Shown here in pieces: positions 5,718-11,493 of a DNA stretch of 11,493 bases; the first letter of the stretch is position 1; every line of letters begins with the position of its first letter. The notes under the pieces are model-generated. The model saw nothing but the letters and a program-made list of their open reading frames with translations. It did no database searches and was not told the DNA's origin. The DNA is from an uncultured Bdellovibrio sp. (GTDB taxonomy: Bacteria > Bdellovibrionota > Bdellovibrionia > Bdellovibrionales > Bdellovibrionaceae): NCBI GenBank assembly GCA_946480995.1, contig CAMLMF010000038.1, positions 1 through 11,493 on the forward strand, written 5' to 3'. The position numbers were made by a program, and so were the translations under genes.

Positions 5718-7907
5718 ATGAAAGGACTCATTCGATTTTTTATCCTAGCTGCATTGCTGGCATCCGTTACTTCATGCACAAGTCGCCCTGTAGAGGACGA
5801 TTTAACTCTTGAAGGAGCAGATTCATCGACAGCCGGTTCAGAGTTAGACTTAGGCGACGGCGGTGATGTCGTAGACGCAGGTAACGCTGATAGCGGCGGT
5901 GGGTCTAGTGAAGACTTCGCAGATTTTGAAGGTGATCAGCAACAAGCTGGCAGCGACTTCGCGCCATCTGGAGATCAAGATTTAGCCCTCGATCAACCGG
6001 CCACTTCTGAAGCTCCGGCAGTGGCAGAAGAGGCGACGCCTCCGCCAGCACAAGTGGATGTTCCGACGGAAGATCCGTTCGCAGACAGCTCTGTGGCAGA
6101 TGTGCCAGCGCCGTCGCAACCTTCTTCAGAGCCGCCTCCACCAATGGATGCACCGATGAGTACGCCAGTAGATACCGTGGCTGAAACGCCAGCGGCGGCC
6201 TCTTCTGCTTTGGCACAAATCACAGATTTAAAATTTAAGGCCAATGACAATGGTGGGACCGTCGTGGTCCAGGCGGATCAGCCACTTACGTACACAACGC
6301 GCTCAAATCCCGAGTTGCGCCAGTTCGTCATTGAAGTGGAAAACGCCAATCTGCCAAATCGTTTAAAGCGTTCTTTGAACACGCGTGATATTAAAGGCAG
6401 TGTTGGCGCCATCGACGCTTATCAAAATCCGGGTTCAAACACAGCTCGTTTCGTTGTGCAGTTGCGTGACGGAGTCGCTGAACCGACCGTGCAAGTAGAA
6501 GGCAACAGTCTTTTGATCGTAGCGAACGGCGATAGCGGATCATCGGCCGTAGCTGCGGAGGACTCTGCATCTGAAGAAACATCCGTTGCTGAAGTGGGCA
6601 ATGGCAAAATCTTGCCCGGCGAAAATTTAGCGGACTTTTTGGCTGGTAACACAAAGTTTTACGGCAAGAAAATTTCAATCGAAACTAACAACATGGATAT
6701 TCGCGATGCTTTGAATCTGATCACAGAGGAAAGCGGCGTGAATATGGTTATCTCCGAAGAAGTGAAGGGCAATATCAGTCTGAAGCTTCGTCAAGTGCCT
6801 TGGGACCAAGCTTTGGTCGTTATTATGAAGGCGCGAAAACTGGGGTATACTCGCCAAGGCAATGTCTTAAGAATCGCACAGCTTCAAGATCTTAAGATGG
6901 AAGAAGACGACGCGGCGAAATCTGTGTTAGCTCGGAAAAATCTTGAGCCTTTGAAAGTGCGAATGTTCCCTGTAAGTTATGCGCGAGTAGAAGACCTTGA
7001 AAAGAAAATCAAAGATTTCTTAGGTGATCGCGGCAAAGCGGTCGGAGACTCGCGTACGAATTCTCTTGTAGTCACCGATATTCAAGAAAACTTAGATCGC
7101 GTGGCGAAATTGATCACCAGTCTTGATACTCAACCACCGCAAGTTTTGATTGAATCAAAAATTGTCGAAGCGCAGGAAAACTTCTCGCGCAATATCGGGG
7201 TGACTTGGGGCGCTTCGGGGGCGCCGTTTAAGCTCGGCTCAACTGGTCGTGGACCGGTGAACATGACGCCAAGTTTTTCGGTGAATTCAGGTGCGGCAAG
7301 ATCGGGTAATTTCAGCATGAATCTGTCGGTGGGGACTTTGGATATTTTCGGAACTCTGCAGGCGGCTTTGTCACTGTCTGAATCTGAAGAGCAAGTGAAG
7401 ATCCTGTCGGCGCCAAGAATCATGACTTTGACCAATGAAAAAGCGGATATCAGTCAAACGACTGAGGTCCCTGTTCGCACGATGACGACAAGCGTGAATG
7501 GGAACATTGAAACGTTTCAATTTAAGCCACTTACGTTGAAACTTGAAGTTACCCCTCAGGTAACTGCAGATGGTTCGATTATAATGAAAGTGTTAGTAAA
7601 CAGGCAGTTCCGTGGGGCCGATGTCAGCAGTGCTGGTGCCGGGGCTTTTGCGATCAACAGTCGTGAAGCGAACACCCGAGTTCTAGTTAAGAACGGCCAA
7701 ACGGCAGTCATTGGTGGTATTTATCAAAGTGATGCCATCGAAGGCAACCAAGGGGTGCCGTGGTTAAAGGATGTTCCAGTTCTGAAGTACTTATTTAGCA
7801 ATAAAAATTCCGAGAGCAGAAAAACGGAATTGCTAGTATTCATGACCCCAAGAATTGTTGGCCAAACGGACTCTGCAAGCACTGTGGCGCCGACAGAAGA
7901 TTTCTAA
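5718..7907 (+). CDS. pilQ: Type IV pilus secretin PilQ with N-terminal lipobox
   Basis: A 729-aa outer-membrane secretin through which the pilus passes. A strong Shine-Dalgarno AGGAGG (5708-5713) precedes ATG 5718. The signal sequence ends VTSC with Cys20, a plausible lipobox, unlike classical PilQ. Residues about 21-163 are low complexity, first Asp/Gly/Ser-rich and then Pro/Ala-rich. One AMIN domain follows (about 164-270, peptidoglycan-binding in this family), then the N0/STN domain (about 313-390, with IRDALNLITEESGVNMVIS), one N1 domain (about 410-470) and the secretin core (about 471-715). The core shows EVTPQV, GQTAVIGGIY, the signature VPWLKDVPVLKYLF (about 679-692) and ELLVFMTPRIV. 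It is preceded by pilP and followed after 10 nt by a lipoprotein gene. The domain order is typical of PilQ; the long acidic linker and lipobox are the unusual parts. Confidence 0.97.
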   Translation: MKGLIRFFILAALLASVTSCTSRPVEDDLTLEGADSSTAGSELDLGDGGDVVDAGNADSGGGSSEDFADFEGDQQQAGSDFAPSGDQDLALDQPATSEAPAVAEEATPPPAQVDVPTEDPFADSSVADVPAPSQPSSEPPPPMDAPMSTPVDTVAETPAAASSALAQITDLKFKANDNGGTVVVQADQPLTYTTRSNPELRQFVIEVENANLPNRLKRSLNTRDIKGSVGAIDAYQNPGSNTARFVVQLRDGVAEPTVQVEGNSLLIVANGDSGSSAVAAEDSASEETSVAEVGNGKILPGENLADFLAGNTKFYGKKISIETNNMDIRDALNLITEESGVNMVISEEVKGNISLKLRQVPWDQALVVIMKARKLGYTRQGNVLRIAQLQDLKMEEDDAAKSVLARKNLEPLKVRMFPVSYARVEDLEKKIKDFLGDRGKAVGDSRTNSLVVTDIQENLDRVAKLITSLDTQPPQVLIESKIVEAQENFSRNIGVTWGASGAPFKLGSTGRGPVNMTPSFSVNSGAARSGNFSMNLSVGTLDIFGTLQAALSLSESEEQVKILSAPRIMTLTNEKADISQTTEVPVRTMTTSVNGNIETFQFKPLTLKLEVTPQVTADGSIIMKVLVNRQFRGADVSSAGAGAFAINSREANTRVLVKNGQTAVIGGIYQSDAIEGNQGVPWLKDVPVLKYLFSNKNSESRKTELLVFMTPRIVGQTDSASTVAPTEDF

Positions 7908-7917
7908 AGAGGAATTT

Positions 7918-8457
7918 ATGAAACTGAATACATTGCTTTTAACATTAGTAGCTGTGATTTCGTTAACTTCTTGTTCGCAAGACGACAATAAGAATGAAGT
8001 CAAAATCAGCTCGTCAGCGTTGTTGCTGATTTCGGGGCGGGCAATTAGTTGTTTGAACTATAGAAATGACTTCCCGTTGAAGGACGTAGCTTCTGACTAT
8101 TTCATCGTTCCGACGATGACTTTCAACCGTCAAGACACCAAAAATTCATTAATAATAACCTCAATCAATTTTAATATTGAAATTCCGGGCAGCACGGCTC
8201 CTTACAAGCCCGTCGTGTCTGGTGACGATTTAGCCGCGTTGTCTTCAAGCTGGTATACGGGCAATAAAGAAGCCATCATTCCAGCGGGTCAGGCGCAATT
8301 TGTGACCGATTGTGCTTTGAAATTGGGAGGCGTTACGATGAGTCCGGGTCTTTCAGCTTCCGGCCTCATGGAAGTTCGTGGCTTCGAAAGGGACTCAAAT
8401 GGCGAGGTGTACCCTGTGCGCTTTAGCTCCGTCATTACGATAGAGTCGATTCCTTAA
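7918..8457 (+). CDS. Small lipoprotein of unknown function, last gene of the pil operon
   Basis: A 179-aa protein from ATG 7918, with Shine-Dalgarno AGAGGA (7908-7913) right after the pilQ stop. An upstream in-frame start would overlap pilQ and lose the signal sequence. The N-terminus is a lipoprotein signal, a hydrophobic run ending LTSC with Cys19. Ser20 at +2 favours the outer membrane by the enterobacterial sorting rule, which may not hold here. The mature part has two further cysteines, Cys45 and Cys132, which could form a disulfide. It is rich in Ser, Thr, Ile and Val in alternating stretches, suggesting a beta sandwich. It has no TPR repeats, so it is not an obvious Tgl/PilF-type pilotin. 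The 10-nt gap to pilQ implies co-expression, making a secretin-associated role a reasonable guess. I do not recognise the family. Confidence 0.85.
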   Translation: MKLNTLLLTLVAVISLTSCSQDDNKNEVKISSSALLLISGRAISCLNYRNDFPLKDVASDYFIVPTMTFNRQDTKNSLIITSINFNIEIPGSTAPYKPVVSGDDLAALSSSWYTGNKEAIIPAGQAQFVTDCALKLGGVTMSPGLSASGLMEVRGFERDSNGEVYPVRFSSVITIESIP

Positions 8458-8483
8458 CAGTTAAGAGCCTATTTATTATGGCG

Positions 8484-8507
8484 CAGAATCCCCACAAGGG
8501 GATTCTG
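8484..8507 (+). terminator. Perfect hairpin after the pil operon, no U tract
   Basis: CAGAATCCCC (8484-8493), loop ACAA, GGGGATTCTG (8498-8507): a perfect 10-bp stem 26 nt after the lipoprotein stop and 37 nt before rarA. No run of T follows, so intrinsic termination is doubtful. It may stabilise the 3' end of the pil mRNA, or lie in the rarA leader. Confidence 0.4.
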
Positions 8508-8544
8508 AGTGACCGCGTAAAACTCCTGATCTATAAACCCGATT

Positions 8545-9855
8545 ATGGATCTTTTCTCTGCTTCTTCTGCACATCTTAGCTCATCACCTCTTTCGGAAGT
8601 TTTACGTCCGAAAAATCTTGATGATATTATCGGCCAAGAAAAAACTTTGGGTGTAAAATCAAAATTGGGTCAGATGTTGCGCAAGGGGTATTTGCCCAGC
8701 TTAATTATTTGGGGTCCCCCAGGCACCGGCAAAACAACTTTTGCCTTGGCTTTGTCGCAGCACTTTAATGCGCACTTTGTAAATATCAATGCCGTGGATT
8801 CCGGTGCGAAAACTTTGCGTGAAATTGGTGAAGCGGGGAAAGATCGTCGTCTGCAGTTCCAACAAAAGACGGTCCTGTTTGTCGACGAAATCCATCGTTT
8901 CAATAAGGCCCAGCAGGACGTACTTTTGCCCTTTGTCGAAAAAGGCGATTTAGTGTTGATCGGAGCCACGACAGAGAATCCCAGCTACGAGCTTAATCGA
9001 GCCTTGCTGAGTCGCTGCCGCGTTGTCGTGTTCGAGCGTCTCAGTGAAAGTGATCTAGAAAAAATCGTGCAAAGAGCAGAGGCCCATTATAAAAAGCCTC
9101 TGGCGGATGCATTGACGGCGCCAGCTATTAAAAATCTTTTGGAATATTCTGACGGGGATGCTCGACGTCTCATTAACAGTCTTGAAATTCTTTATAACTT
9201 CACCAAAGACGCAGATCCGACGGAACGTTTGGACGTGAATGATATGCGGGAGCTGCTTCAGCAAAATCCGCTCGGCTACGACAAAAGCTCTGAAATGCAT
9301 TATGATCTTATCTCGGCGTTTATCAAAAGTATCCGTGGCAGTGATCCCGATGCGGCAGTTTACTATCTTGCGCGCATGATAGATGGCGGTGAAGATCCAA
9401 TTTTTGTCGCTCGTCGTTTGATTGTTTTAGCCTCAGAAGATATCGGCAATGCCGATCCTCGAGCTTTATCAGTAGCCATCGCGGGCTTGCAAGCTGTGGA
9501 AGCCATCGGCTTACCTGAAGGCGCGATTACTCTGGCCCAGGTGACGACTTATTTGGCGTCATGTCCAAAATCAAATGCCTCTTATATGGCCTTAAACAAA
9601 GCGCGAGAACTCGTAGAAAAAACGCGAACTCTGCCAGTGCCTCTGCATTTGCGCTCCGCTAAAACAGCCATGGCCAAAGACCTCGGCTACGGCCAAGGAT
9701 ATAAGTATCCACATAATTATCCCACAGGTTGGACGGAGCAAAGCTATCTGCCTGAAGAGGTTCAAGACGCGCGCCTTTATGAGCCTACTCAAAGAGGTTT
9801 CGAAAAAAGTATTCGTGAATATCTCGCCTGGATGAAAGGGACTTCAAAGCCCTAG
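8545..9855 (+). CDS. rarA: Replication-associated recombination protein A (RarA/MgsA), AAA+ ATPase
   Basis: A 436-aa AAA+ ATPase of the RarA/MgsA/WRNIP1 family, related to clamp-loader subunits. It acts at stalled or damaged replication forks. The N-terminus MDLFS followed by PLSEVLRPKNLDDIIGQ (15-31) is the family's usual opening and supports ATG 8545, although no good Shine-Dalgarno is visible. Motifs are Walker A GPPGTGKT (57-64), Walker B VLFVDEIHRF (110-119) with Asp114 and Glu115, sensor 1 in IGATTENPSYELN, and the arginine finger region LLSRCRV. The C-terminal tetramerisation region has SCPKSNASYMALNKA and the family-specific PHNYPTGWTEQSYLP. Length is normal. It stands between the pil-operon hairpin and an intrinsic terminator at 10018-10045, so it is probably monocistronic and functionally unrelated to the pilus genes. 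Its promoter is unclear; TATTAT at 8474-8479 is a weak -10 candidate. Confidence 0.97.
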   Translation: MDLFSASSAHLSSSPLSEVLRPKNLDDIIGQEKTLGVKSKLGQMLRKGYLPSLIIWGPPGTGKTTFALALSQHFNAHFVNINAVDSGAKTLREIGEAGKDRRLQFQQKTVLFVDEIHRFNKAQQDVLLPFVEKGDLVLIGATTENPSYELNRALLSRCRVVVFERLSESDLEKIVQRAEAHYKKPLADALTAPAIKNLLEYSDGDARRLINSLEILYNFTKDADPTERLDVNDMRELLQQNPLGYDKSSEMHYDLISAFIKSIRGSDPDAAVYYLARMIDGGEDPIFVARRLIVLASEDIGNADPRALSVAIAGLQAVEAIGLPEGAITLAQVTTYLASCPKSNASYMALNKARELVEKTRTLPVPLHLRSAKTAMAKDLGYGQGYKYPHNYPTGWTEQSYLPEEVQDARLYEPTQRGFEKSIREYLAWMKGTSKP

Positions 9856-9895
9856 CTGCCGTTGGTTCGTGCATCCATGCGCCCGCAAAGGCCGA

Positions 9896-9928
9896 CGCTT
9901 CGGCTAGAGCTTTGTTAAGCCCGAAGCG
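9896..9928. repeat. Inverted repeat in the rarA 3' flank
   Basis: CGCTTCGG (9896-9903) and CCGAAGCG (9921-9928) form an 8-bp stem with a 17-nt loop. Inside the loop AGAGCT (9906-9911) is also complementary to AGCTCT (9930-9935), so a second, mutually exclusive hairpin is possible. The 195-nt stretch between rarA and the cupin gene otherwise holds only T runs (T10 at 9957-9966, T8 at 9985-9992) and the terminator at 10018; I see no gene in it. Confidence 0.45.
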
Positions 9929-10017
9929 CAGCTCTCTTCTAGGAATTTGAAGTGTCTTTTTTTTTTGTTTGAGGGAAAAGTTGGTTTTTTTTGGGCGAAG
10001 GTGGGTTGCCCTTTAGC

Positions 10018-10045
10018 AAGGAACTTCGGGGAAGTTCCTTTTTTT
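10018..10045 (+). terminator. Rho-independent terminator of rarA
   Basis: AAGGAACTTC (10018-10027), loop GGG, GAAGTTCCTT (10031-10040), with a run of seven T at 10039-10045. A perfect 10-bp stem plus T tract on the + strand fits the intrinsic terminator model. It ends 5 nt before the stop of the convergent cupin gene; on the minus strand it has no T tract. Confidence 0.88.
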
Positions 10046-10050
10046 GTTTC

Positions 10051-10356
10051 TTAGATTGCTCTTTGTGCGCAGACACAAACACAAGCGGTGGAGCCTTGGG
10101 CTACGTGGGAATGTTTTGTGTTCGCGGGAATTTCTAAGCGGTCGCCAGGACGTAAAACGAATTGATTTCCTGAGACATTGAAAATCATCTCGCCGGCAAC
10201 GATGATTCTGACTTCGGCGAAGGGGTGACGATGATCTTGCACTTTTGCTTGGGGTTCGTAAACCTCGTCGAAAGGTTCTAAACCTTCAGATTCAAGAATA
10301 ATGTGCAGCTGCTGTTTTGAAGGAACGATTGGTGCTTGCCAGCGTGTGATGATCAT
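10051..10356 (-). CDS. Single-domain cupin protein
   Basis: A 101-aa protein on the minus strand forming one small beta-barrel cupin domain. Cupin motif 1 is HRHPFAEVRIIVAGEM (42-57), giving His42, His44 and Glu48. Motif 2 is GDRLEIPANTKHSH (71-84), giving His82. The 2-His-1-Glu-1-His metal site is therefore complete. ATG at 10356-10354 is preceded by GAGG (10369-10366) at 9-nt spacing. Such proteins may be small oxygenases, isomerases or metabolite sensors; the sequence does not say which. The C-terminal tail contains CVCVC (92-96), unusual for so small a cupin. It is convergent with rarA and divergent from the gene at 10587, so it is probably transcribed alone. Confidence 0.9.
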   Translation of the reverse strand: MIITRWQAPIVPSKQQLHIILESEGLEPFDEVYEPQAKVQDHRHPFAEVRIIVAGEMIFNVSGNQFVLRPGDRLEIPANTKHSHVAQGSTACVCVCAQRAI

Positions 10357-10379
10357 AGTGATTGCCTCTTTCGTTGCTA

Positions 10380-10408
10380 GTTATCTCAAATCGGAACGAC
10401 AGATACAA
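10380..10408 (-). promoter_or_regulatory. Possible promoter of the cupin gene
   Basis: On the minus strand TTGTAT (10408-10403) is followed after 17 nt by GATAAC (10385-10380), with TG one base upstream of the -10, an extended -10 arrangement. The resulting leader would be about 17 nt and would just include the Shine-Dalgarno. Matches to consensus are moderate. Confidence 0.35.
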
Positions 10409-10462
10409 GGCACAGTGCTTATGAATCCCGCGTTGAAACATTATGTCTGGAATGGGTTCAAA

Positions 10463-10500
10463 ATGCGACAGGATAAGAGGCCGGATTCGCATCTTTTTTT
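10463..10500 (+). terminator. Terminator-like element in the cupin/10587 intergenic region
   Basis: ATGCGA (10463-10468) and TCGCAT (10487-10492) pair across an 18-nt loop and are followed by C and seven T (10494-10500). The stem is short and the loop large, so it is a weak intrinsic terminator candidate. No recognised + strand gene ends here. It would terminate either read-through or an unannotated short transcript. Confidence 0.3.
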
Positions 10501-10519
10501 GATTTCTCGTTAAGTCCTT

Positions 10520-10548
10520 TTAAGGATTGTCGATACCTTCTGTATAAT
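10520..10548 (+). promoter_or_regulatory. Probable promoter of the gene at 10587
   Basis: A perfect TATAAT (10543-10548) lies 17 nt after TTAAGG (10520-10525), a poor -35 match. Transcription would start near 10555, about 32 nt before the TTG start. The dyad TCCTT-TT-AAGGA (10515-10526) overlaps the -35 region and could be an operator. A second TATAAT at 10564-10569 is too close to the Shine-Dalgarno to serve as this gene's -10. Confidence 0.5.
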
Positions 10549-10560
10549 AAAAAAATCACG

Positions 10561-10582
10561 CCCTATAATTATTAGGGGAGGG
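10561..10582 (+). promoter_or_regulatory. Strong RBS with a possible occluding hairpin
   Basis: GGGGAGGG (10575-10582), 4 nt before TTG 10587, is a strong Shine-Dalgarno that supports the TTG start. CCCTA (10561-10565) is complementary to TAGGG (10573-10577), so a 5-bp hairpin with an A/T loop could cover the first half of it and modulate translation. Confidence 0.5.
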
Positions 10583-10586
10583 TATC

Positions 10587-11099
10587 TTGAGCAGCAAAGC
10601 GAAATCGACTCACACAGATCTAGATCACATCTTGAATTTCGTCGACGCATCGAAAGGTCTTCGCGCGAAGATTCAAGAGTCGGGTCGAGTTCAAATCAGC
10701 CAAGATTTGGATAAAAAAGTTTTCTCTTTTAACTCTCAAGATGTCTCTGAAGTTTTGCACCGTGCAGACTCTGAAGGTAAACCTTTTGTACAAGTAAACT
10801 TTAAGAGTGGCGCTAAGGTTTTGCTGACGGAAACTCTTGTTGGTTTCAAACCTCTTGAGACTTTAGGCCTGGACATGACCCGTATTCCAAAAGTTGTGAC
10901 GACTCCTGATTTAGTGAGTGTATTTGATGCGATTGAAGAGTCTTTAGGTGCCGATGGTGGTCCTGATCATGAAGTTGAAATCCTTAAAAGAGTCTATTTA
11001 GCGATCATTTCCGGTGGTGAACGAGTTGGATTCGATCTGACGACGGAAAGACAGTGGTTAAACAGACTTCTTGCGTCAAAATTAAGAGCCAGCGCTTAA
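10587..11099 (+). CDS. Conserved-looking hypothetical protein (170 aa)
   Basis: I do not recognise this family. The frame starts at TTG 10587, supported by the strong Shine-Dalgarno and by the absence of an in-frame ATG near the N-terminus. The protein has no signal peptide, membrane segment or cysteine and looks cytoplasmic. An N-terminal helix-like part (1-30) is followed by alternating strand-like segments, including GRVQIS, KKVFSF and FVQVNFKSGAKVLLTE (about 33-84). A helical C-terminal half (about 106-170) has an acidic centre near residues 118-135 and ends in a basic helix with RQWLNRLLASKLRAS. Codon use resembles the neighbours. It has its own promoter and terminator and is therefore monocistronic. 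A regulatory or adaptor role would be guesswork. Confidence 0.85.
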   Translation: MSSKAKSTHTDLDHILNFVDASKGLRAKIQESGRVQISQDLDKKVFSFNSQDVSEVLHRADSEGKPFVQVNFKSGAKVLLTETLVGFKPLETLGLDMTRIPKVVTTPDLVSVFDAIEESLGADGGPDHEVEILKRVYLAIISGGERVGFDLTTERQWLNRLLASKLRASA

Positions 11100-11135
11100 T
11101 CTAACGTAAATCCAAATACTTAAATAAGTTCTGCG

Positions 11136-11163
11136 AATAAACGAGGCCACTGCCTCGTTTATT
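11136..11163 (+). terminator. Rho-independent terminator after the 170-aa gene
   Basis: AATAAACGAGGC (11136-11147), loop CACT, GCCTCGTTTATT (11152-11163): a perfect 12-bp stem whose 3' arm is U-rich and continues into TATT. It starts 37 nt after the stop codon. The A-rich 5' arm means it could also work on the minus strand. Confidence 0.85.
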
Positions 11164-11209
11164 TATTGGGCAACTTCTTGGCGTTAATTAAAATTTCGAA
11201 AAAAAGCTA

Positions 11210-11215
11210 TTGACC
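11210..11215 (+). promoter_or_regulatory. Candidate -35 box for the tRNA-Ala gene
   Basis: TTGACC is five of six matches to the -35 consensus and lies 38 nt before the tRNA. No good -10 hexamer stands at the expected distance; the stretch 11231-11238 is merely A-rich. A promoter is expected here because a terminator separates the tRNA from the upstream gene. Confidence 0.3.
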
Positions 11216-11253
11216 TTTTTAGGGGGTTACGAGAAAACAGCTCCACTTTGTTC

Positions 11254-11329
<76 letters not shown>

Positions 11330-11334
11330 ACTCT

Positions 11335-11375
11335 GATGCCTTATCAATTTGATAAGGTCATCGCACGATTTTTTT
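11335..11375 (+). terminator. Rho-independent terminator of the tRNA-Ala gene
   Basis: GATGCCTTATCA (11335-11346), loop ATT, then TGATAAGG, a one-base T bulge, and CATC (11350-11362) give a 12-bp stem. Seven T follow at 11369-11375 after a 6-nt gap. It begins 5 nt after the tRNA CCA. The T run touches the stop codon of the convergent minus-strand gene. Confidence 0.75.
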
Positions 11376-11493
11376 AGTCACATCGCAGTTTTTCAATTTT
11401 AAGGTCGGTAATGAAAGACTGCTGACTGGCTGTCACAGCGACGTCAACCGTACATGATCGCACAGCAAGCGCTTTGTCGTTGGAAGACCAGGT
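11374..11493 (-). CDS. C-terminal end of an unidentified minus-strand protein (5' part outside window)
   Basis: Reading the minus strand in from the window edge gives 39 codons and a TAA at 11376-11374. The translation includes CTVDVAVTASQQSF and FITDLKIEKLRCD. It has an alternating polar/hydrophobic pattern suggesting beta strands, and two cysteines that could pair in an exported protein. Its frame is fully open, while the other frames here are interrupted or without plausible composition. It converges on the tRNA terminator. The family is unknown because so little is visible. Confidence 0.55.
   Translation of the reverse strand, partial: TWSSNDKALAVRSCTVDVAVTASQQSFITDLKIEKLRCD

Noticed and set aside
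5330..5779. 149-codon minus-strand open frame across pilP and the start of pilQ
   Set aside because: It lies antisense to two well-supported pil genes, has no Shine-Dalgarno or recognisable domain, and its Arg/Ser/Thr-rich composition is that of an antisense shadow.
5950..5966. Sigma54-like TGGCAG-N5-TCGC
   Set aside because: It lies inside pilQ coding sequence, lacks the TTGC element, and no gene starts downstream.
5905..6216. 103-codon minus-strand frame opposite the PilQ linker
   Set aside because: It arises from the low-complexity composition of the linker; no start signal or protein family is visible.
7855..7917. Longer form of the post-pilQ lipoprotein
   Set aside because: It would overlap pilQ and bury the lipoprotein signal behind a charged extension. 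ATG 7918 has a proper ribosome-binding site.
9896..9935. H-type pseudoknot from the interleaved dyads after rarA
   Set aside because: The loop that must cross the 8-bp stem would be a single nucleotide (9929), which is sterically implausible; alternative hairpins are more likely.
9957..9992. T10 and T8 runs as additional terminators
   Set aside because: No GC-rich stem directly precedes either run. The nearest dyads are too far away or only 4 bp long.
10301..10513. 70-codon + strand frame, or its 30-aa part from ATG 10421
   Set aside because: The longer frame overlaps the cupin gene antisense, and the short one lacks a Shine-Dalgarno. Neither looks like a conserved protein.
10564..10569. 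Second perfect TATAAT as the promoter of the 10587 gene
   Set aside because: Its start site would fall inside the Shine-Dalgarno, leaving no usable leader. The TATAAT at 10543 is better placed.

Overview
The window reads as ordinary chromosomal DNA from a Bdellovibrio-like deltaproteobacterial lineage (Bdellovibrionota). The basis is protein flavour, moderate GC, frequent GTG/TTG starts, and a gene order (ABC transporter, prepilin peptidase, pilMNOPQ) that matches the type IV pilus (T4P) cluster known from Myxococcus xanthus. The genus is inferred. No mobile element, CRISPR array or frameshifted gene was seen.

Left block (1-2626, all +): the 3' end of a PhnD-like periplasmic substrate-binding protein, then an ABC ATPase, an ABC-2-type permease and the prepilin peptidase PilD. 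Gaps are 5 nt or less, or genes overlap by 8 nt, so this is probably one operon. The ATPase and permease sit where M. xanthus has the pilus-assembly transporter genes pilH and pilI, directly before pilD.

Central block (2655-8457, all +): a strong sigma70-type promoter (TTGACA, 17-nt spacer, AATAAT) and a structured 5' leader precede pilM, pilN, pilO, pilP, pilQ and a small unknown lipoprotein. These genes encode the T4P alignment complex and the outer-membrane secretin. PilM is the cytoplasmic actin-like protein that binds the PilN N-terminal peptide. PilN and PilO are the inner-membrane coiled-coil pair, PilP bridges to PilQ, and PilQ is the secretin pore. PilD would process and methylate pilins encoded elsewhere. 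PilP lacks a lipobox while PilQ has one, the reverse of the classical arrangement, and the lipoprotein after pilQ is a candidate new pilus accessory protein.

Right block (8458-11493): rarA, encoding a replication-associated AAA+ ATPase, ends at a clear intrinsic terminator. It is followed by a minus-strand single-domain cupin, a divergent intergenic region with promoter-like and hairpin signals, and an unrecognised 170-aa protein with a TTG start and its own terminator. Next come a tRNA-Ala(UGC) with two mismatched acceptor-stem pairs, another terminator, and the C-terminal end of a minus-strand gene running off the window.

No wholly new system is evident. The most interesting points are the coupling of a PhnD-like binding protein to a PilH/PilI-like transporter beside pilD, the inverted PilP/PilQ lipidation signals, the post-pilQ lipoprotein, and the structured pilM leader with two alternative hairpins.
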